Positions 6,684-11,910 of a stretch of DNA of 11,910 nt are shown here, piece after piece. The stretch is from JAQCEJ01 sp046160425 (lineage in GTDB: Bacteria > Planctomycetota > Planctomycetia > Planctomycetales > Planctomycetaceae): NCBI GenBank assembly GCA_046160425.1, contig JBJXGP010000293.1, positions 1-11,910 of the forward strand, read 5' to 3'. The position numbers were made by a program, and so were the translations under genes. Under the pieces are notes generated by a model. The model did not search any database. It was not told the origin of the DNA and worked only from the letters and a program-made list of their open reading frames with translations. Positions within the stretch are counted from its first letter, which is position 1. Every line of letters begins with the position of its first letter.

Positions 6684-9600
6684 ATGATCCAACTCCCTCG
6701 ACTGCACGGTTTATTTTCCCGCATTTCCGAAGGTCTCTTTCAGCGTCGGTCGAATTCTCGAAAGCACCGACGTGGGCCGCGATTGCAATCCCACGATGCA
6801 TTAATCGAACAACTCGAGCCGCGCGTGCTGCTTGCGGCGCAGATTTCTGCCGACTACGAGTTGGATGGACTCGGCGCGAATCTCGATGCCGTTCCGGTCA
6901 TTAATGATGCGGGAACAATTCTACTGGCGAACCCACGAGGAAGTTTTTCCGCCCCGTTTTCGTGGCTGACAAATCAAGGTGTTGTATTGCCGGGTCTGAC
7001 AAATGGATATCGCCCGAGCGGAAAAGCCATGGCGCCAGATATCAACAATGCCGGGGTTGCCGTACTCGTGCAATACCTGGACTCCGGTTTTACCGAACAA
7101 GAACTGGTCGTGTACGATGTCGTGAATCAAAAAAGGCTTTTAACGCTGAATACTCTCGGAGCCTTTACATCGTTTCGAGATCCGCAAATCAACGATGATG
7201 GAACGATTGCGGTGATTGCTGAGGAATTTGACGGAACTGGAGGCATTTACTTCCTTAAGAACAATATTCTTGTTCCCGGTTTGGTTCGGCCTGGATTGGT
7301 TGGCGAATTATCGAATCTGCAATTGCTCGATGACGGTCGCGCAGTTTTTCGTGTGGACACTTTTAGGACCGGCGATGTGTATTTCACGGTGGATAAATCA
7401 GGAAACTTTTCCCCATTTGCCGGCGATGTGTTAGCGAGCGTGCGATTAAGCGCCAGCAGCGGTTTATTCGTTCGTGACCAAAGTGCAGTCATCAACCATG
7501 CCGAGCCAGATGAGCATGGCGATCCGCGGATCACAGATTACATGAGGGTTCATGTATCGCTTCGGAGAACAGCGCCCGAAAACGCGCCGCTGCACGTGAG
7601 GATTCGCACCAGCGATCTGACAGCAACGGCCGGTGTCGACTACGCCGCCATGGATGAAATCGTGACGATCGCGCCGGGTGAAATCGCAACCTTCATCGAT
7701 ATTCCTTTAGTTGACGACGAGATTTGGGAAGACGCCGAAGCATTTAAGATTGAAGCCGAACTTATTGACGACCCGTGGCAATACGGGTTCTATGGATACG
7801 GCGGCACAATGGCTGTCGGTGTCATTCTGGACCAGAAAAACTACCAATACGGAACCGCATATGAAGGGCAAGTCGTCGTAGAGCCTGGACACATTCCCAC
7901 GAAACTAAACGTGAAAGCCCGAGCGTCCTATTTTCCGCAATCCAACGATGGCGATCCCCCGCTGACCGTAAAATATACAGTCATTCCACTAACGGCCACG
8001 AACACAGAAGTCACCGCAAGCAGCGGAATTATTGATGTAACCGATGTGCATAATATCTCCTTGCCGGTATCTGTGATGGGAAATAATTCTTCGGCGAGTC
8101 TTAAAGACATAAACCGATCGTTTTTGGTATTGTTGCAGACAACCGATCCTGAGTTGTCGCTGGACACTCAGGGAGGTGTCTATGCCATTGTAGATACCGA
8201 TTATGTACTCAATCCTGACGTGTCCTTGACAATAAATGGGCGAGGAGAGATTTCCACCATTCTGCAAGGAGGCGATGACAAACTCGTTGTCATTGCGGAT
8301 GGTCGCATCGTGAGGGAGTTTGGTGAGGACGGAGGATTAGTATCGCTGTCCGACCCGGTTGTATTTTCCAATGAACGCGACCTCGCATTTATCGGATTCG
8401 ATAACCAACATTTCGGGTTATACAACGGTCCCTCGGCAACTGCTAACCTGTTGCTCGCTGATGGAGTTCAACTCACGTCATTGCATAAGGCCGTCTACTC
8501 GGGCTTTTCGGCCAACGACTTTTCGATGAGCGACAACGGTAATCTCGTATTCATCACCAATTATAGAAAGAACGACGCGACCGCCACAGCCGGTTACGGT
8601 GTGTACGTCGTCGAGGCGAATCACGAGGCATTGCGTCCGAACTTGATGGGGTCCGGATTCGTCGTGCAGAATCCACCGGGAAATAGCGATTTCAATCCTT
8701 CACGTCAGTGGGGAGATGAGATCACCATCAGTTATTCGGTAACCAACCAGGGAAACATCGATATTGGCCCCACCAGGGTACGCTTTGTCGCATCGCCCGA
8801 TTTACAAATCGATCTGGACGATCTCAGACTCGTGGAAGTCTCAGGAGACGTTGCCATCCCAGCGCGCGGCATCGGCCAGTCGTTTAGCGGTCAAGTGACG
8901 TTGAAACTGCCTAAAGAGACGCCTGCCGGCTTCAACCCCGTTGGCCCGATTTACCTGGGAATGATCTCTGACGCCGACAATGTGATCGACGAAGCAGATG
9001 AGACAGATAACTTCGATTTGGCACTGGGGTTCGACAAGGCGTTGCTTGAGATCAGTCGCAAATACGTGAATGTTTTGATCCATGGCCTTAACCCCAATCC
9101 CTTTTCCTATGAAGACATGAACGCGGCGTGGCTTGGTTTTAGCAAGAGTCTAACAGACTTCATCCAACTACGAGGAGAAAGTGATCTCAAGAACAATGTA
9201 GAAAACGTCACCGTCCTGTGGGAATCTAGTAAAGGATGGGATTGGGCGGCAGCGTACTTATTAACAGATCTCATATTGGAGACATCAAATTGGGTTGGCG
9301 GCCCCGAATTGGACCTGGTAGCTCCGCTAATTCAGACGCTGCTTCGGTACCAAAAGGAACAATGGATGGATCAGGCTGAACTCATCGCACGTGCCACTGC
9401 AAAGAAGGTTGTGGATGAACTATTACTGCCATCTCAGCTTGAAGGGATCTCTATACTCGGATCACCGGTCGATGATCAATGGATTCATATTATTGGCCAT
9501 AGTCGAGGGGCCGCTGTCGGTGCCGAGGTGATCAGACTGTTGGGCGAACGCGGATATCAAGTCGATCGATTTACGGCCTTGGATGGATATTCGACGGACT

Positions 9601-11910
9601 GGCCGGGATACGGAAAAGAACTGGCGGATATCAGCATTGTGGATGCGGTCGCTGACAATCCTGCCGACTACCAATTGAATTTCCGCGTCGAACAGCCTTT
9701 AGTCGAACCTGGCGGCGGCCTGATGGAACAATGGCTGGCAGCATTCGCGCATAAGATATTGTCGGAGGAGCGTGACCTAAACTTTTCCCAGGAGGTTGTT
9801 GATCTTTTTCGTGAGTGGCGAGCACCGGTGCGAGAAGGATTTATTAATGACCAGATTCACGGTCGCGAAGGCGAGCCGTCGAACCATATTAATATTAGCG
9901 AACTGTTCTTTTCCTTTGACGCCGAGAATCCGTGGGCACCGCTTCCTGAGTACAATCCCTATACCGCAATGATCGACGCGTCCATGTCGGAACCATCAAT
10001 TGATAACCGTCCCATAAACGCTATGGTCAGCGATGAAGGAGAACTATTTGCAGATAGATTTACGAACGTATTCGTCGATGGTGGATTCGAGGACGCTGGT
10101 TTAGCACAGAAAATGTTTGCCGCACTCGGACCAATTCCTTCGTTCGGTAATCAAACGATCGATACCCTCCTTCAGTTAGTTGGATTATCCATCTTTACAA
10201 GCAGCGAACGCTTTGATGTCGTTGGAAGTTCGGAGTTGGTCAACGTTGGCGACACTTTTGCGTTGCAACTCGAACAAACTGAGGAGACATGGTTCTCGTC
10301 TCCCGTGATCCTTTCGCCAGATGCCAATCACATTGGTTTTCGCTATAACGTCGAAGATGCTGGCCCAGGTGACGAGCTCGAAATCAGTTTCGATGGTGCG
10401 CACGTTGCTACGCTGGGGTTGACGTCTGTAATTGGTTCAGGATTTCAGTCCGCGTCGCTGGACATTTCGCAGTATTCAGGGAAGGCCGGCGCATTTCGGT
10501 TTGAAATTAAAGGACCAACTACCGATCCTGTAATTCTTCTGATCGATGATCTCACGATTGCGGTCGAGTCTCTCCCCGCGTTAGGCCCTATCGCAGACGT
10601 GTTGACGGTCAACAATGGCGACCCGATTCGTGTCGTCTTGCCCTTGTTCGATGCCGATACGGCCATTGGCGATCTGTCAGTGCAGGTGGAATGGGACAAT
10701 CATGACCTCGTTCAAGAGGGTTCTGTCTCTATCGAGCGCATCGACGGCCAACAAGTACTGGTGATTCTGCCCACGCCCGGAATGACCGGCGCAACGACAT
10801 TCGACTTGGCCGTTCGCGACCGCCCGACCGCGCCGGGGGGAACGGATCACGCCGTTCGAGCATCGTTTCAGGTCAATATCGTTGGTGCCCCCAGCCCGAT
10901 TCTCGTCGACGGCAAACTTATGGTCTTCGGAACTGAGGCGGACGACGAGATCCAGGTGACACTTCGTTCGCCGTCAACTCCCGCCCAACTTGCTGTTGCG
11001 ATCAATGGCGACACATACACCTTCGATGCCGCTTCGGTGGCGTCTATCGAATTGGACGGTCTCGGGGGCGACGATCAACTTCAGGTGACGGGAACTTCTG
11101 CAACTGAAAACGTGGAACTGCGACTGGGATCGCTGCGACTGGTGAATTCCAGCATTACCTTAAACGCCGCCGACTTTTCGGAGATTTCCGTCCTTTCGGG
11201 CGGAGGTCAGGACCGAGCGTATTTGTACGATTCGATTGGTGACGATGAATTTCTCGCATCACCTGCCTCTGCTGAACTGAATGGATCAGGATTTTCCAAT
11301 CGGGTTGTCGGCTATCGACGGGTCTATGCCTATTCGTATGCCGGTGGTCGCGATGTTGCACATCTCGATGATTCGAATGGGAACGACAGTTTTGTCGGGG
11401 AAGCGGCCCGAAGTTGGATAACGGGCAACGGATACTACAACTCCGCGTCGCGATTCGAACAGGTCGATGCGTATTCGTCGTCGGGATCCGATGTCGCCAT
11501 GATGTGGGATTCTCCGGGAAATGATTTTTTTCAGGTGAATCCGACACTGGGAGTGCTTTCTGGAGCTGGCTTTGACAATCGTGCATACGATTTCGATCGC
11601 GTCTATGGTTATGCCTACGCGGGAGGGAACGATGAGGCACGCCTATTCGACTCTACCGGTGACGATCGAATTGTCGCAAAAGAAGTACGCAGCATCATTT
11701 TCAGCGACAACTACTACGGCTCTGCGTCTCGATTCGAAGAAGTTTATGGCATCTCGACTCTTGGAGGAAAAGATCGCGCCGATCTCTATGGTTCGTTTGG
11801 GGATGATTCCATCACGTTAACTGCCGACAAATCCACGATGAAGGGATCGACGTACTTTTACGAAGTCTCCAAGTTCGAGATTGTAAATGCCTACGCCGGC
11901 ATTGGAGATC
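6684..11910 (+). CDS. Giant LEPR-XLL multidomain protein with embedded alpha/beta hydrolase, 5' part
   Basis: The frame is open from ATG 6684 to the right edge: 1742 codons and no stop, so the C-terminus is outside. The N-terminus is basic and carries the planctomycete LEPR-XLL motif (LEPRVLLA, 44-51), found at the start of large surface or secreted proteins. Then come four propeller-like INDxG segments (about 70-260); a Calx-beta-like domain (about 267-384, with ATAGVDY and IAPGE); a weaker second one (about 393-506); two more propeller-like segments (about 507-667); a CARDB-like domain (about 673-776, ending DEADETDN); a lipase/esterase-like alpha/beta hydrolase (about 793-1075: IHGLNP at H800, GHSRG with S940, D967 in ALDG, H1068 in SNHIN); a jelly-roll-like segment (about 1177-1293); a cadherin-like segment (about 1298-1400); one GLGGDD motif; and Asp/Gly-rich 47-residue repeats (1504 onward). 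Domain names rest on motifs, and the hydrolase is the firmest. The start has no Shine-Dalgarno, but no earlier in-frame ATG was seen. Codon use is rich in TTA, CTA and ATA compared with pntB. The substrate is unknown. Confidence 0.9.
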   Translation, partial: MIQLPRLHGLFSRISEGLFQRRSNSRKHRRGPRLQSHDALIEQLEPRVLLAAQISADYELDGLGANLDAVPVINDAGTILLANPRGSFSAPFSWLTNQGVVLPGLTNGYRPSGKAMAPDINNAGVAVLVQYLDSGFTEQELVVYDVVNQKRLLTLNTLGAFTSFRDPQINDDGTIAVIAEEFDGTGGIYFLKNNILVPGLVRPGLVGELSNLQLLDDGRAVFRVDTFRTGDVYFTVDKSGNFSPFAGDVLASVRLSASSGLFVRDQSAVINHAEPDEHGDPRITDYMRVHVSLRRTAPENAPLHVRIRTSDLTATAGVDYAAMDEIVTIAPGEIATFIDIPLVDDEIWEDAEAFKIEAELIDDPWQYGFYGYGGTMAVGVILDQKNYQYGTAYEGQVVVEPGHIPTKLNVKARASYFPQSNDGDPPLTVKYTVIPLTATNTEVTASSGIIDVTDVHNISLPVSVMGNNSSASLKDINRSFLVLLQTTDPELSLDTQGGVYAIVDTDYVLNPDVSLTINGRGEISTILQGGDDKLVVIADGRIVREFGEDGGLVSLSDPVVFSNERDLAFIGFDNQHFGLYNGPSATANLLLADGVQLTSLHKAVYSGFSANDFSMSDNGNLVFITNYRKNDATATAGYGVYVVEANHEALRPNLMGSGFVVQNPPGNSDFNPSRQWGDEITISYSVTNQGNIDIGPTRVRFVASPDLQIDLDDLRLVEVSGDVAIPARGIGQSFSGQVTLKLPKETPAGFNPVGPIYLGMISDADNVIDEADETDNFDLALGFDKALLEISRKYVNVLIHGLNPNPFSYEDMNAAWLGFSKSLTDFIQLRGESDLKNNVENVTVLWESSKGWDWAAAYLLTDLILETSNWVGGPELDLVAPLIQTLLRYQKEQWMDQAELIARATAKKVVDELLLPSQLEGISILGSPVDDQWIHIIGHSRGAAVGAEVIRLLGERGYQVDRFTALDGYSTDWPGYGKELADISIVDAVADNPADYQLNFRVEQPLVEPGGGLMEQWLAAFAHKILSEERDLNFSQEVVDLFREWRAPVREGFINDQIHGREGEPSNHINISELFFSFDAENPWAPLPEYNPYTAMIDASMSEPSIDNRPINAMVSDEGELFADRFTNVFVDGGFEDAGLAQKMFAALGPIPSFGNQTIDTLLQLVGLSIFTSSERFDVVGSSELVNVGDTFALQLEQTEETWFSSPVILSPDANHIGFRYNVEDAGPGDELEISFDGAHVATLGLTSVIGSGFQSASLDISQYSGKAGAFRFEIKGPTTDPVILLIDDLTIAVESLPALGPIADVLTVNNGDPIRVVLPLFDADTAIGDLSVQVEWDNHDLVQEGSVSIERIDGQQVLVILPTPGMTGATTFDLAVRDRPTAPGGTDHAVRASFQVNIVGAPSPILVDGKLMVFGTEADDEIQVTLRSPSTPAQLAVAINGDTYTFDAASVASIELDGLGGDDQLQVTGTSATENVELRLGSLRLVNSSITLNAADFSEISVLSGGGQDRAYLYDSIGDDEFLASPASAELNGSGFSNRVVGYRRVYAYSYAGGRDVAHLDDSNGNDSFVGEAARSWITGNGYYNSASRFEQVDAYSSSGSDVAMMWDSPGNDFFQVNPTLGVLSGAGFDNRAYDFDRVYGYAYAGGNDEARLFDSTGDDRIVAKEVRSIIFSDNYYGSASRFEEVYGISTLGGKDRADLYGSFGDDSITLTADKSTMKGSTYFYEVSKFEIVNAYAGIGD
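6894..7380 (+). repeat. Propeller-like protein repeats (INDxG), four copies
   Basis: Within the giant protein the segments INDAG (I73), INNAG (I120), INDDG (I169) and LLDDG (L214) recur at spacings of 47, 49 and 45 residues. Each is followed by a hydrophobic beta strand (TILLA, VAVLVQY, TIAVIAEE, RAVFRV) and then an aromatic strand such as LVVYDV, GIYFLK or VYFTVD. This is the look of beta-propeller blades in bacterial extracellular proteins. Similar segments return near F561 (FSNERDLAF) and M615 (MSDNGNLVF). The repeats have diverged and are visible in protein, not in DNA. Confidence 0.5.
11196..11910 (+). repeat. Tandem 45-47-residue Asp/Gly-rich repeats
   Basis: Five full units and the start of a sixth are seen at the C-terminal side of the giant protein. 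The key Asp of each GGxD motif falls at residues 1510, 1557, 1603, 1650, 1697 and 1742, so the units are 47, 46, 47, 47 and 45 residues long. A unit reads roughly GGxDxAxLxDSxGDDxF, a variable stretch, then an aromatic end such as FExVYAY. The DSxGDD part resembles calcium-binding loops of RTX-type repeats, but the period is much longer than the nine residues of RTX. Units alternate between two types, so the higher-order period is 93-94 residues. The array continues beyond the window. Confidence 0.85.

Noticed and set aside
6255..6707. Minus-strand open frame of 150 codons
   Set aside because: It runs through the whole tRNA-Ser gene and the start of the giant gene and has no family motif, so it is not coding.
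11155..11640. Minus-strand open frame of 161 codons
   Set aside because: It is antisense to the repeat region of the giant protein. Its length is a by-product of the repeated, stop-poor sequence.
11190..11910. Classical RTX nonapeptide array
   Set aside because: The units are 45-47 residues long and do not follow GGxGxDxUx in tandem. Only the short DSxGDD loop is RTX-like.

Overview
The window is most likely from a member of the Planctomycetota. Three things point there: a cytochrome c-type PSCyt1/DUF1549/DUF1553 protein overlapping a DUF1501 protein, which is a hallmark gene pair of that phylum; a very long surface or secreted-type protein whose N-terminus carries an LEPR-XLL motif (LEPRVLLA), also a planctomycete signature; and start codons that mostly lack a clear Shine-Dalgarno sequence. 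The species cannot be named from the sequence alone.

Layout from left to right. Positions 2-949 (+) hold the last 315 codons of pntB, the membrane and NADP(H)-binding beta subunit of proton-translocating transhydrogenase. It converges on a leftward block: an aldo/keto reductase (977-1885, -), a Tat-type DUF1501 protein (1957-3438, -) and a PSCyt1/DUF1549/DUF1553 protein (3428-6061, -). On the minus strand the order of transcription is cytochrome protein, DUF1501 protein, aldo/keto reductase. The first two genes overlap by 11 bases and are probably translationally coupled. A stem-loop candidate lies where the two strands converge (952-991).

A roughly 430-base intergenic region follows, with no gene that I can support. 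It ends in a tRNA-Ser(UGA) gene (6491-6577) with a plausible promoter just upstream. After a second short spacer with a sigma70-like promoter candidate comes one giant rightward gene (6684 to beyond the right edge, at least 1742 codons, no in-frame stop).

The giant protein is a mosaic. In order it has: the LEPR-XLL N-terminus; four propeller-like 'INDxG' repeats about 47 residues apart; two Calx-beta-like sandwiches; two further propeller-like segments; a CARDB-like domain; an alpha/beta-hydrolase domain with a GHSRG nucleophile elbow; a jelly-roll-like segment; a cadherin-like segment; and a C-terminal tract of Asp/Gly-rich repeats of 45-47 residues arranged as 93-94-residue pairs. This hydrolase inside an adhesin-like scaffold is the most interesting item in the window. 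Its codon use also differs from the neighbouring housekeeping gene, with many TTA, CTA, ATA and AGA codons that are absent from the pntB fragment.
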